A DNA stretch of 64,000 nt. Origin: Protula sp. h YS-2021 (taxonomy: Eukaryota > Annelida > Polychaeta > Sabellida > Serpulidae). How positions within the stretch are numbered: the first letter of the stretch is position 1; each line of letters starts with the position of its first letter. The DNA is taken from positions 78,485,256 through 78,549,255 of the forward strand of contig OX457026.1 in assembly GCA_949752745.1 (NCBI GenBank). The letters are read 5' to 3'. The position numbers were made by a program, and so were the translations under genes. Below the pieces are notes generated by a model. The model was not told the DNA's origin and ran no database searches. It worked only from the letters and a program-made list of their open reading frames with translations. Positions 22,385 to 34,015 of this stretch are shown piece by piece.

Positions 22385-22437
22385 CATAGCATCCCACCCA
22401 GCCACCCCGCGGACCTGGGTGTGGTTGGTACAGTGGG

Positions 22438-22641
22438 GCAATACTCGAATGAGGCTTGGTTACAGTGACCAAGGATGCTGATTGGCTGGGACCAACGGCG
22501 GGACTATTCGAGTCACTAGTAGGAAATTTTAGTTTCTGAGTGCGTGATTCTTAGAGTTTTGCGAGAAAACCCGTATAAAAGTGGAGAACGCGAATCACGC
22601 TTTTACTCGTAAAAGAGCGTTTTACGAAAATAAAACGTCAG
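22438..22641 (+). repeat. right inverted terminal repeat, DIRS copy A
   Basis: 22438 to about 22580 is complementary to the left ITR (CGAGTCACTAGTAGGAAATT, GAGAAAACCCGTATAAAAG). The outer ~60 bp (ACGCTTTTACTCGTAAAAG… AAACGTCAG) is end-specific, forms a CTTTTAC-GA-GTAAAAG hairpin and recurs in the ICR. Confidence 0.9.
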
Positions 22642-25600
22642 TTTATTACATCACTGATACACCAGAGCTTTCGTCATCGGGGATAATTGAGAATGTACAG
22701 GGGAGGGAAGGGCAGCACGGTTGCAGAAAGTGTCCTAAAAGTTGGCCTGGAACTTTTAAAACTGCCTCAGGTATCAAAAAGCCTATCAATGTTTTTCGTG
22801 ATAGCAATGCACGTAAGCTACCTATTTTCGTTTTGAAAAAGTTAAACAGAAATGTAACATGATCTGTAAACTGTAACGCTTTCCGGAAAGATGTGTGTGT
22901 TTTGATAGCAAAAAACTGTGTATCGGGTTTTAGAGAGAGAGAGAGAGTTGTGGAAGAAGATTTCCATGTAATACTCTATTTTAACTGAAGATTAAAATAA
23001 AAGCAAAAGACCACCAAAAAAGGTGTTGGAAATATTTACCTCCTGCAGTTGTATAGAGTTATTAGATTAGGTTGCCCCATTCCCACCTATCCCAGACTTG
23101 CGTGGTGGGTCTACCACTTCGTGATGGGCATTTCATTTTCAGACATTTCACATATTGGATCTTTGCAACCGAAATGTGAGTCATTTTAGTGCATAAGAAC
23201 TTGACCAATTGTACTTTATGCCCTATAGAAAGTGTAAAACATACACTCTGCTGACCTACAGAGCCTTACTGTGTGCAGTATGTGAATGAAAACAAATGTT
23301 GTCAAAAGTATAAGTTAACACAGTGCCCAACTACCGAGTTCTTTACCTTTATCACACAGAAGTGTTCAAGGACTATAAATGGCCAAACTGTCGATTCTGG
23401 AAATATCAATGAGAACATTAGATTATACAATCTACAATATTTTAAACCCAGAATCGTCATTCTGCAAATTAAGAGCCTTGAACCCAAATTTACATTGATT
23501 AGAGTATTGTGCATTAAGAGACGAGATTGTGTGAGGCATATTTTGGCTTTAACTTGTAAAAACAATGGTAATTTTTTTAGTAAATTGCAAAACACTGGCT
23601 AAATTTCCAAGATGAAGGGAACTATAAATAGTGTGATGGATACAAATGTAAGATAAATCCTGCATGTGTACTAAACTTTGTTATCTGAAGGACGAGATTC
23701 AAGAAACGATTTATAGAGAAACGTAAACACACTGTCATCAAATAGATCAAGAAATTGCACGAAATGCGAACCAATAGTTTTATGGGGATGCAGTTTTTCA
23801 AACTTCAGTAAAGTTTTATCGATTGTGCGTGGTACCTTACAAATATACAAGTCTTCTTACTGTAAATGTTTTGACATTTGTTTTTTTTCCCTTTTTTGTC
23901 GTTCCAAAACGCCGTAAAATTTTGGCAGAATAAATCACAAACTATCACTTTTCAAATATGTGTTTTATTTGTGTGATGAAGTGCAAACACAAAAGCACAC
24001 GGACTTAAATTATAAATATTCTGTCAGTTTATGCCAAGAAAAAAAAACCTGTGAAAGATCACATTTGTTGTTCAGAATTTAAGTTTCGAAATTAATGTAA
24101 ATGCTCTACCCATCGCGTATTCAATGAGAAGCACATAGTCCGATTTAAATCGTGGGCAAGCTGTTATAATTTGATCACGATTTGATAATGACTGAACACA
24201 AATACAAGCGTGAATTCTTACATTAAAAGTTTTAAAATACATGCTTACTGAATACTTGAATTAAATGTAAAATTTTTATGTGGAGAAGTAATATCATCTG
24301 TATATTGAGTCTTCTCTTCCCTAGTCGATTCTGTTCACAACTCCAACTCATATTGCCTTCCAAAAATTAAATGATGTCTTCTTTATAAATTATGTGTAAT
24401 TTCCTGATTTTTTTTATCACTCCCTGTATCAAGAGAAACATTAGAGCTTCTTTGAAAAGTATTCACAGCTACATAACTCCTTATAACTTCAATATCAATT
24501 GGAAAAGAGTGCACTCCTTCTTAGGAACTCAGAATTTAATGACTGAAGAAAAAAATAACAACTAAAAAAATAAAAAATTCTATGCATATTTAAAGTTTAA
24601 GAATAGTTTCTTAGCTTCTTACATCTTCTTTTACGACTCTGTTGCTTGAAAAATATTCACAATTTTTACTTTCTATGACATTATCTGTACCGATCGCCGA
24701 GAAGTCCTAAACGAAATCCTTCTAATGAAAATAAAACAGGGAGTACCGTTGAGTTTTCTCTAGATCTATTTAAGGACAATTCCTGAGAGTTAACAGACAT
24801 TTTTAGCTGCTCAGCTTTTCTCAAGTTTTTACCACATCCATGCGCGGCTTGCTGCTTATCTAGTGTATGAACTACTTTCATGTGTATAGTGTATTTATTT
24901 GCCATATTTCAAAAGGTTTGTGTGAAATCGATGGAATTTTGCCACGTATCACGTACTGTTGTATTTTCCGACTGTACCATTGTAATTGAAGTCAGTGGCG
25001 CCTAAAAACAAGTATTAAGATGAAGGAACGCGTCCCTTGTTTTTATACACTTGATTGATAAAGCTTTGATGCCATTAAACATGGAATTTTCAGTTGTGGG
25101 TTCGCTTAAATGGAGCCTACGCGTACTGCCAATTTCCTGTTTTTTTAATCTGGGAATGCAGTCTAATACTAAAACAAGAAGCGTGGATGGCCTGATGCGA
25201 AAAATACTTCCGCAGCCTATAGCACTTATAGCATGAGCCTGAAAGGTTCAGTACGAACAGTGCACAAGACTAATGGACTGTTTTAGGATCGTCCTTAACG
25301 CGAGTGTATTTTGATTTTTATTGCAAATATATTTTCTTATAAATTAAATATTTTGCAGTCCTCCACCGTGCTTTCTGTCGCGTATTTTAGTTGTTACAGC
25401 AATGTCAAGTACACACTTTCAGTGGTGTGAAGCATGACTTTTTTCGATACTGGAAGAGTGGTGAGCACGGCTATGCGTACCTACATGGGTATCTACCAGT
25501 CCAAACACTGTTAATCCTTTGTTCTTGAAATAAATATACATTCCACACAGGAAGTATTTTTTTAATAATAGGTTCAGTAAAAAAGAATACGTGCACATTT

Positions 25601-26840
25601 AACAACCTGTTGAATTTATAAGCGAACGCAACTGCATAGCTTCACACCCAGAGGGAGGCGGAGAGGGGGGTGTAGGGAGAGAAATTAAAGAATGCAATCG
25701 TGTCATTGTGTGTTAGCAGAGTATAAATTTAAACATTCTAAATAGACGTTTTCTTCCTGAACGATAATAAAATCAATGTTATAAGACTTCTTTCATATGA
25801 ACTGCTTGGGGAGGGTATGTGATCTCTTTTTATTTCCAATCTATTGCTTTTTCGAAGGGGGATGCAATTCTGGGTTCAATGAAATAGAACGCCTCCTTCA
25901 TACACATTTTGTTACAGTACCAATGCTTTTTTTTAGCCTTCTATCGTTAGACCGTAGTATTTCCAAGAGATAGTAACTGTCAAAAAGGGGGAGGTGTTTA
26001 TGAGGCTTTAAGCATTGGCGGTTGCGGGAGATATAACAAAGCCACATATATGTTTCTCCTTCACGATCATCCCTTTGCCGTATGTTGACATATATTCATT
26101 GACATATTTATTTGGCTTTGAAATATAATCAAAGGCCCAATTCCTGTGGATGTCCATTGTGAACACCACATGGTTTAGATTTGTTTTTCATTTCCTGTTC
26201 GTTGGCATAATCTTTACTGTACTTCAAGTTTAGTGTTTTGTATGTCTATTTAGTGTGATTTCAACAATACTTAAGTTGTAATCTTTAAAGTTTTTTCCAT
26301 ATCACTTTTCCAGTCAAGTTCTTATTCTTTTTTTCGCCCAGTTCAGTCACTTATTTAGGGTTCAATTAATTTGCTGTTACCCAGATTTTGTATTGATGTT
26401 GTGTGTTTTTCTATCTCGTGAAAAACCTTTTACTGCACAGTTTGTTTGCGAAAAATGTCTTTTTTTGCCACAGATTAGTAAGTTTAGCTAATTGAATAAA
26501 GAGTTTTTATAATAGTCACATATCGTAGCGCAGAAGCGTTGATGTATATCGGGAACCAGTTTGAGAAGAAATATGTTTTCCAGCATGTTTGCTTTTCAGC
26601 TTGAAACCATATTTTGGCCAATATTTTGGTTGTTAAAGTGCTGTTAAAATAAAAATATTAATGTGAACATACGGCTCTACTCATAGCTTCGTGTTTCCAA
26701 GGTCAGAAAATACACTAGTGAAGCTAACCATATTCTACACTCCACAGTTTTATTGTTGCATCTAGTAATCTGAGGGAATCAATAACCCTTTTGCTAAAAC
26801 AATTCATGCGACACTCTTTATACCATATATATCACTTGTT
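22642..26840. other. intergenic, no supported gene
   Basis: AT-rich DNA with short open frames (for example 23273-23602, 109 codons) that show no recognisable domain and no codon bias I can detect. A short GA repeat lies at 22933-22947 and poly-T runs are scattered. I see no inverted or tandem repeats of note. Confidence 0.55.
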
Positions 26841-26845
26841 ATATG

Positions 26846-26846
<1 letters not shown>

Positions 26847-26920
<74 letters not shown>
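26847..26920. repeat. (TA)n microsatellite
   Basis: About 36 uninterrupted TA units. Confidence 0.95.
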
Positions 26921-26921
<1 letters not shown>

Positions 26922-27359
26922 ATATGGGTGTGTGTAAAGTGTTAAAAAAGTTTAAATATCTTTTAGTCCCAATTTTAATCATTCCATTAAAATTCTCTTC
27001 CTACTTTGTAGCTACTGAAGAAAGTCTGAAGAGATAGCACTTTTCTTTTTTAGTGTGAAACTAATGTTTAAACAAAATCTTTCTTAGAAAGTCATAAACG
27101 CGATAAAAGCACGTTGATATGTGATTAGTAAGAATTTGGCCGGTAGCCAGCAATATTCCTCAAGTCAGAAGTTTGGGTAACATCACACTCTATCAAAAAG
27201 CACTATAATGAGGGGCGTGGAAAATGCTGTAAATGCTAGAAACATGGGCTTTTTAAAACTAGTTATATAAGATACCTCCTTGGCACGCTTCCCATTTATT
27301 TTGCGTTCTTGTCGCTTATGACATGGTTGCTATGCATATAATAAACATTAAGCTTGAAT

Positions 27360-28354
27360 TGTATTATATTAATAGTGATATGACGTTGTGATTGAATGTG
27401 CATAACAGAAATCCCCCGTTGTTATTTCAGTTTTGTTGAACACGCGTTAACGGCATGGTTGATGCGAACTTACTTACTCTTTTTCAGGGAAGGTTTATAA
27501 GAAATCTACAAAGACTGAGTGCACAACTGCCATAACACGTAGTTAAGGACCGTTATTTTGTTCATATCATGCCTACTTTGCCAAATATGTTCACGTGTTA
27601 TTATCCAGGCCCATATTTCTCAAAATCACTTGTTTTAGTAGTTGAAGTGGGGCGTACAGGTTAAGCCCATTATGAGAGACGGTCTAAGACTGAAATTTCA
27701 TAAGTATGAATACAGCCCTTATCTATTTGTCTAGCTTCTTCTCCAGGCTGTCTGAAGTAATAAATGATATATTTTTGGCACACATTAAGGTAAAGTTAAA
27801 TAATGTTCTATTTGTTGTCATCACTGACGCATTTATTTATCAGCTGTATTCGATAGCTAAATATGTTTGTTTGAAGTACAAAATATTAAGGAGGTATTTA
27901 GGAGGTACAAAAGTACGGTACTGAACTGAACTGATCGTTCTATACCATGTTGGCGTCTCAGGTTAATTTTTACTGGTTTTCGCCAAAAAAGACTGTCCGA
28001 CTAACAAGAAAACACAAATAAAATAGCATATGAGAGCATATGCTGACAATATAACAATATAATATAACAGCGAAAAGCATCTGTATGACTGAACCGCACT
28101 AATGCTTAGCTCAAAGTGTTAGCTCTTTTCTATGGCTTAAGAACAGGCCTTTAAGATTAGACCAGCTTCTCGGTTTCAGCATATAGCTTTACACAGAGTT
28201 TGATTTTTTTAATTGTTATGTATTTAAATAAATGAGAGCAAATAAAACACGTCCATGATCTTCTAAGACTAATTTTACTCTACCCAAAATATGCATGCCT
28301 AGCGAGAAGCGCGTGGGTCTGGATGCGATGTGAGGGGTCGTCTCAAACACTACA
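27360..28354 (-). repeat. 3' LTR of Gypsy relic 2 (outer boundary tentative)
   Basis: The inner boundary is secure. Reading minus, a purine-rich tract (ACCGGGGAGAAA, 28355-28366) is followed by TGTAGTGTTTGAGACG, which is also the outer start of the 5' LTR stub. The outer boundary at 27360 is proposed because the plus strand reads TGAAT then TGTATT. That gives a TG…CA-ended LTR of about 995 bp and a TGAAT target duplication matching 34016-34020. A five-base match could be chance. Confidence 0.5.
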
Positions 28355-28808
28355 TTTCTCCCCGGTATAATTTGGATTAATTAATGAATTAATCTTAAAA
28401 TTGAGCTCAAAGTTTTTTTCGAATAAAATATTGCTTTTGAAATAGCCGTCATATTAGCACGAATTAAACGCTTCTTTACAAGAATATTCATTTCAGACAT
28501 GATGTTTATTTAAGGGTAACAGAAACCAGTTAAATGCTTCTCACTCAGATGTTCGTTAATCATAAAACAATTAAATGGAGATATCTCAGTTGAGATAACC
28601 TGAGATAACCTTGTAAATGTCCACACGTTCATTAACGAGATGCAGTATATACGTCTAAGTAATCATCGATAACTAAACAACTAACTTCTATTTTTACATG
28701 CCTTTATACAGTTAATTTCAGCACTCCTTCTTAATTACTTCCAGGATGTTATGTCCGATATTGCACAACCGTATCTATCTGGGCCTTTTCTCTCTCTTGT
28801 TGATCTTC

Positions 28809-29444
28809 TCACCAGGGGTTGTTTTGATGTAGGCGGAGTCGCGAAGGGAAGGTGCTTTGCTTTTCAGATGTGCTGTGATGCGCGTCTGCATTATCGCCAT
28901 TCTCTGGTGTTTCGGTGATAATCACCTGTCTACTTAAGCTATTTTCGCGTTGATGACTGCAGCGGGTGGCAACATCCAAGCAGGAATCGGTGTTATTTAA
29001 ACGCCTGTTTGGCCCTGTATTCACAATCTGGTCTGCATGCCTTCTCCAGATGTAACCTTGGTCAGTTTCAACGTGGTAATTTACAGGACCGCATCTTTTT
29101 TTGAGAACTCCTGACTGCCATTTGGGTTTGCTTGGCTGCCCCTGTAATCTCTCACAAGAACACGCTGGCCTGTGTTGAATGATCTTAACTTCAGCTGGTT
29201 TTTTTGGCGATTTTTCTTGCTGTTTGTTTACTTTGTCGCTGAGAGAGGGTCGAAGCAAATCAAATCTTGTGCGCAAGGTTCTGTTAAACATCAACATGCA
29301 CGGCTTTTGGTGGGTGGTGCAATGCGGGGTATTTCTGTAGATGAGTAGGAAGCTATCTACCTTATGACGTAATGAAATTTGTCTGTCTTTCATGGATCGT
29401 AGCTTCTGCTTAAGCGCTTTTACTGCTATTCCGGCTTGCCCATT
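28809..29444 (-). pseudogene. Gypsy integrase C-terminal part (downstream of the insertion)
   Basis: On the minus strand the frame resumes with NGQAGIAVKALKQKLRSM, the end of the integrase core, followed by YRNTPHCTTHQKPCMLMFNRTLRTRFDLL, a standard Gypsy integrase region. Then comes a basic C-terminal tail (GPVNYHVETDQGYIWRRHADQI). The position that is normally the catalytic Glu (NGQAE) is Gly here. The longer open frame to 29510 includes bases of the inserted element and is not the real gene start. Confidence 0.75.
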
Positions 29445-29467
29445 CACACATAATTTTGCCTCGTCAC

Positions 29468-30032
29468 ACTTTGACAAACACTTGTCGCTATCTTGTCGGA
29501 AACTTGTCACAAATTTGTCAAGTATTGCGTCACCATGACGTCACATCCTTTTCAAAACAAGTGAAAACACGCGGACATCCTTTTTGAGATTTCTTAAGTT
29601 TTAATGAATATTACTAGAAGTTTCAAATTATCACATCTTAAAAACATGTTTATTGGATAAACCATGATGTAACTGCACACATCATATTCTCTGCATGTTT
29701 TGAAATAAGTTGTGATGTTTGTAAAATGCTTGTGAAATTTGTGAAAATTGTATTATCGCCCAATGTTGCAATGAATAATGTACATTGTGTACTTACTGGC
29801 ATGTAATCAAACAGGGTGAATGGATTCGATTATTTTAGTGTTTAATATAACAAAATCTGATGGTATAACTATCAAAATAACAACTGATGGTATAAATATC
29901 AAAATCTGCAGCTTATGCGTTTGTAAGTAAACCGCCATGTGCAATATATTATATATGACAATACTGCAAAACTTGTCAGCAACTTGTCATGAAATTGTCG
30001 GAAACTTGTCACAAGTTCGTCAACCTGACCAA
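29468..30032. repeat. left subterminal TTGTCA-type repeats
   Basis: Clusters of ACTTGTCG / ACTTGTCA / TTTGTCAA words at 29475-29520 and 29968-30025, mostly in one orientation. The two clusters are separated by AT-rich DNA without genes. Confidence 0.6.
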
Positions 30033-30689
30033 TTTGATGTGAAAGGACTGCCCTGGGAATTTCATGCCTTACGATGCTTCCGCCTCTGAAGCTTAATCTT
30101 TTAGAAAGAAACCCCATTCAGTCGTCATTTCAGAAATCAGTAAATAAATAATATCAGTTAATAAATAAGAAATATAAAAATTTTATTGATATAATAGATA
30201 ATCAAAAATCAGCTATCGAAATGAGTAAAAAAATCCTCTTTGTCACAATATCATTATAATATTTGTGACATCATCAAAATTATCAAATGGCACATTCAAT
30301 TTTTTTTATGTCTTGAAAATATGCCTTTTGATTATTTTTAATTTTTTTCGGGGCATTTCAAAATGTTCCTCCCATAATTTTGTTTTGCCTTCCATTTTAG
30401 TCCGAATGATTCTCAGGTGAATCTTTGTTTAAAGGAATACTTGTTGAGTACTTGGATAATTGTCGCAAAAAGTTGGCTCAATGGATCATCAATAAGAAGG
30501 ATGCCTTTCTGTGCCTTTTCTGCTTTTTCTGCTGATGTAAGTACACTTTGGTACGGTCTCATACAGTGAAAGAGGTAAGGGGGTTAATGTTGAGATCCGT
30601 GCCGACATTAGATGGAAGTTGGGGGGGGGGCGGTAATCAAAAACAATGAAATATGGAATTGGCGATGTGGCGACCACCTTTCAGATGTT

Positions 30690-30900
30690 TCGGATAAAAA
30701 TACCAGGGCATACCTCATTACAAACTTCAAGATCCGGATAAAAAGACGTACCGGAAAACCTGTTTTTAGCCACCCCCTTCCGGAATCAGATGAAAAGACA
30801 AACAGTAAGACCTGCTTGTCGTGACCCGGATGAAAAAAACTTACAGAAAAACCTTTACAGTGGCCACCTTCCAGATCCGGATAAAAAAGACGTAGAGTAT
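30690..30900. repeat. degenerate tandem repeat inside the CACTA-like element
   Basis: Three to four copies of a unit of roughly 50-65 bp containing GATCCGGATAAAAAGACGTA then CCGGAAAACCT and GCCACC(C)CCTTCC. No coding potential. Confidence 0.55.
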
Positions 30901-31329
30901 AAGCTCAGTTTATAGTCGCACATTCCGCATGGCTAAACATGTTCCCATACACATATCCACATATCCATATATTCATTCATATTTATATAAGATAATAGTC
31001 CTAATTTTGAAATAGTACAAAATTGTAAAACTTTGTAAACAGGAGAGGCAGGCGGTGGAAAACGATGGCACCGGAGGGGGTGGGGATGGGCTAACTTTGG
31101 TTTTTGTTGACACAAACAAAAAACAATGACTGCCTAATAAAAGAGTTTTACATGCACTGCCCACTCTAGTATAATTAGATATTAATGTTTTGGGCTGGTA
31201 ACAAGGTCCCTGAACATTCTAATTATACTTGATTAACTTGAACTTAGCTGGCCACAATGTCCTTAGATTATGGTGTTAATTTAAATGTTTTCAAATCGTA
31301 ATTATTTTGTCTAATATTCTTTATTCGAA

Positions 31330-31750
31330 TAGTTCGTCAATCACTTGTCAAAGATATTTTGATGAATTTGTGACAAGATATTGACAAACTGCAAATTAGG
31401 ATTTGACAAATAAATGACAAGAAAATGACAAGCCAGTAACAAAGACATTGTTGAGTTAGGCATCGTCAGGTTGACGAGTTTAGGGTCGTCAATCAATCTG
31501 ACGAAGTTTTGACGAATTTTTGACAAATTGACAAGTTCGAAATGACGAGTTTCTGACGAGTTATTGACGAATAATTAGCATGACGAATTAATGACAAGCT
31601 GTAAACTGACGAATTAATGACAAATTTCTGACAAAGTGTTGACAAATTTTTGATTGGAATTCGATGAATTGGGCATCGTCAAATGAACAAGGCAAATTAG
31701 TCAGTCTCTTGTCAGTTCGACAACTTTTCGACAAATTCTTGACAAATGCA
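31330..31750. repeat. right subterminal TGACAAAT/TGACGAAT repeats
   Basis: About 420 bp dense with TTGACAAAT, TGACGAATT and TGACGAGTTT words, roughly one every 12-25 bp, in the orientation opposite to the left-end cluster. Confidence 0.7.
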
Positions 31751-31761
31751 TATTATGTGTG

Positions 31762-32350
31762 TTATTCTTTGGTGAAAAGAGTGGACCAGTTACGTGTTTG
31801 ATGTCGTTCTTTTTGCAAAAATCCTGAAATTCTTTGGAAGTGAAAGACATAGCATTGTCACTTACAATAACTTTTGGAATTCCGTATGTGGCGAAAGCGA
31901 AGGGAGTCTAAAACCCCACTTGTTGATGTTGAGTTCTTGATATCAACTATGGGCCACTTGCTGTATGCATCGATAATAACCAAAAACTGCTTTCCCTCGT
32001 ACATGGCAAAATCGATGTGAACTCGTTCAAACGGTGATTCTGGATATTTCCACGAATGAAGTGTGGATTCAGGAGGTGGGCTCTGATGGTGAATACACAT
32101 TGAACAATTCTGGATTTTCTCTTCAATCATTTTGTCCATGCCTGGAAACCATACATAAGACCTTGCGATGGCTTTTGTTTTAACGATGCCTTGATGGTCA
32201 TCATGGAGCTCGTTAAGAATACGGTTCCGGAGTGCAGATAGTATAATAACACGGCGCCCTCACAACAAAACACCTGATTGAGTGCTCATTTCATTTCGCC
32301 TAGTGTAAAATGGCTCGAATTCCTTATTTTTCTGTGACCATATTCCGCTC
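31762..32350 (-). pseudogene. Gypsy integrase N-terminal and core part (upstream of the insertion)
   Basis: Minus-strand translation gives the zinc-binding H2C2 region (LHDDHQGIVKTKAIARSYVW, then KIQNCSMCIHH). The catalytic core follows with VHIDFAMYEGKQFLVIIDAYSKW (first Asp) and DNAMSFTSKEFQDFCKKNDI (second Asp), then HVTGPLFSPKN, where the nested element begins. One frame change lies between the first and second Asp regions, near 31900. Family role: inserting retrotransposon DNA into chromosomes. Confidence 0.8.
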
Positions 32351-32372
32351 TGAACTGCTTGATACACACGAC

Positions 32373-33763
32373 TCAACAGGGGGTATTTTCGTGTTTGTTT
32401 GCGAATACCTCGCTGTTTAAAGGAATTGCATCCAGTTGTCGCAGTTCAAAAACGTCGGCGCGATCATTTTTCAGTGTTGTTTCCTTGATTGGGAGAGAGA
32501 GTCGGGAGAGTGCGTCACAGTTTGAATGTTTAGATGACAGGTACTTGATGGTGTAATTGAGACCTGCAAGGAACAGTGCATATCCTTGAAGCCGGGCAGC
32601 TGTCATCGCCGAAATGGGTTTCTCCATTACTATGGCTAAAGCTTCTTTCTGAATGTAACTGTAGTTTTTCTCAGCTGCTTTCAATGTTCTTGAAAGAAAA
32701 ATAACAGGTCTTTCGGTGTTATCTGGCATAATGTGTGACATGACAACACCAAGTCCATTAGGCCCAGCATCACACTGTACATGCAGAGGTAGATCTGGGT
32801 TGTAGTGCGCCAGAACGCGGTCGCTTGCGATCTCCTTTTTGCACGCACGCAGGCATTTTCGTGTATGCTCTCCCATGCCCATGTCGCCTCATCTGTTGTC
32901 AGGTCATACAACGGACCCGCGAAAGTATTCGCGAAATATTGGGTACAAAGCGGTGATAGTAGTTAACAAGACCGAGAAAGCTCGACAGTTCCTTCTTGTC
33001 TTGTGGTCTCGGGGCTTCTGTTATCGCCTGTATTTTGTCCTCCATTTGTTGTATTCCGTCTTTGGTGATTCTGTGTCCACAGAAATCAACGGAAGGCTGC
33101 ATGAATGTGCATTTTTCTACATGAGCCCGTATTCTTCTAGGCGCGTGAACACCTGAGACAGAGTGTGCAGATGTTCCTCATCATTTGCACCTGTTATGCA
33201 TATGTTATCCTGATTTACAATAACGTTTTCGATTCCGTTCAGGACGAACTCTATGCTTTTCTGCCACTTAGCGCTCTCGTCCGTGACGCCCATGAGAAGC
33301 TTATTGTAGACGTAAAGCGACTTATGAGTGGTTATAGTTAAACACAAGTATTTTCTGTGCTCTGGATCAACTTCCATGCAGTGATAGGCTTTTGTTAAGT
33401 CTACCTTGGAAAACTTTTCCCCTCTGAAGGAGGCACGTAAATCCTGAATCTTAGGTAGCGGGTACTGTTCAGGAATTAACGCCAGATTTAGAGTTGACTT
33501 GAAGTCAGCACAGATTCGGAGTGAGAAATTTTCGAGATGATCCCTGATTTCTCCAGCTTGTCAAGCTCATCATTCACTTTTTCGCGCAGAGCAAATGGCA
33601 CCGGTCTGGCCTTCACAAACTTGGGTACAGCGTCAGGCTTGAGTGTGAACTTTGCCGTTATGTGTTTTAAATTGCCCACTTCGGGTGAGAACAGAGACCT
33701 ATATGTCAACAAGTTGTTGCACGCGTTTATCCAGGTTTGACTGATTGACATGTTTGTTTGCAC
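32373..33763 (-). pseudogene. Gypsy reverse transcriptase / RNase H, relic 2
   Basis: Minus-strand order: VPFALREKVNDELDKLEKSG (RT start), FSKVDLTKAYHCMEVDPEHR (motif A), then IVNQDNICITG where YxDD is expected, so the catalytic pair is mutated. Next come FCGHRITKDGIQ and LSSFLGLVNYYHRFVPNIS (thumb). RNase H follows with LHVQCDAGPNGLGVVMSHI, YSYIQKEALAIV and YLSSKHSNCDALSRL. A stop and several frame changes separate the blocks (33488-33763, 33117-33377, 32899-33102, 32373-32882). Confidence 0.85.
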
Positions 33764-33970
33764 TAGCGCCGTTTACGGAGTTTGCGACGGACACAGGCTT
33801 GATCTCGCTCCACTTGAGCCGCATTTCACGAAGCCAGTCCCGTTCCAGGAGTGCATTTGAGCCATTTTGCACGACAAATAACGGCAGCTTTTTCCTTTGA
33901 CCATGAAGCTTAACAGTGGCACTAGGTGTTTTTCAGCACCTGGTCTGGAAACTTTCCGTTGAACTCAGTC
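33764..33970 (-). pseudogene. Gypsy protease C-terminal fragment
   Basis: Minus-strand translation includes LPLFVVQNGSNALLERDWL then LRLKWSEIKPV, resembling the (V.G…LLGRDWL..I.L.W) region after the retroviral-type protease in many Gypsy elements. The active-site half is missing, removed by the deletion that joins the LTR stub to this point. Confidence 0.6.
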
Positions 33971-34015
33971 AGCGTGGGTCTGGATGCTATGTGAGGGGTC
34001 GTCTCAAACACTACA
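33971..34015 (-). repeat. 5' LTR stub of Gypsy relic 2 (45 bp)
   Basis: This 45-bp block differs at one position from the first 45 bp of the 3' LTR (28310-28354). It then changes abruptly to protease-coding sequence. Confidence 0.7.

Larger units (their letters stand above)
14929..22641 (+). mobile_element. DIRS-type retrotransposon, copy A (decayed, full length, 7.7 kb)
   Basis: The element is bounded by inverted terminal repeats (14929-15110 and 22438-22641) and has an internal complementary region at 22269-22384. Coding order is gag-like protein, RT/RNase H/methyltransferase-like protein, tyrosine recombinase. Several frameshifts, a ~66 bp deletion in the RT core and a stop in the recombinase make it inactive. 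It is GC-richer than its surroundings. TTT bases flank the element body on both sides (TTTT before ACTTCG at the left, TTT after GTCAG at the right), the same as in copy B. No longer target duplication is visible. Confidence 0.9.
29445..31761. mobile_element. CACTA-like non-autonomous DNA transposon nested in a Gypsy integrase
   Basis: The element starts CACACATAAT (29445-29454) and ends with the exact complement ATTATGTGTG (31752-31761). Removing it and one copy of TT rejoins the minus-strand integrase codons as P-K-N-N-G-Q-A, the expected motif, so both borders and a 2-bp TT duplication are fixed. Both ends are packed with TTGTCA/TGACAA repeats in opposite orientation. A CAC-starting terminus, 2-3 bp duplication and subterminal repeats are features of CACTA/En-Spm elements. 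No transposase is visible in the 2,317 bp. Confidence 0.75.
27360..34015 (-). mobile_element. Gypsy/Ty3-like LTR retrotransposon relic 2, split by a nested insertion
   Basis: Minus-strand order is a 5' LTR stub (33971-34015), protease end, RT, RNase H, integrase, purine-rich tract, 3' LTR. The LTR start TGTAGTGTTTGAGACGACCC is present at both ends (34015 and 28354, reading minus). At the 5' end only 45 bp of LTR remain before the sequence jumps into the protease, so the rest of the LTR and gag are deleted. A 2.3 kb DNA transposon (29445-31761) interrupts the integrase. A TGAAT pentamer follows the element at 34016-34020 and precedes a plausible LTR end at 27360, a candidate 5-bp target duplication. 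Confidence 0.75.

Noticed and set aside
22238..22441. 67-68 codon frames over the ICRs (also 48676-48882)
   Set aside because: Open only because of the inverted repeat sequence; no protein similarity.
23273..23602. 109-codon open frame
   Set aside because: No domain, no splice or promoter context, and an antisense frame of similar length exists; length is within chance for AT-rich DNA of this size.
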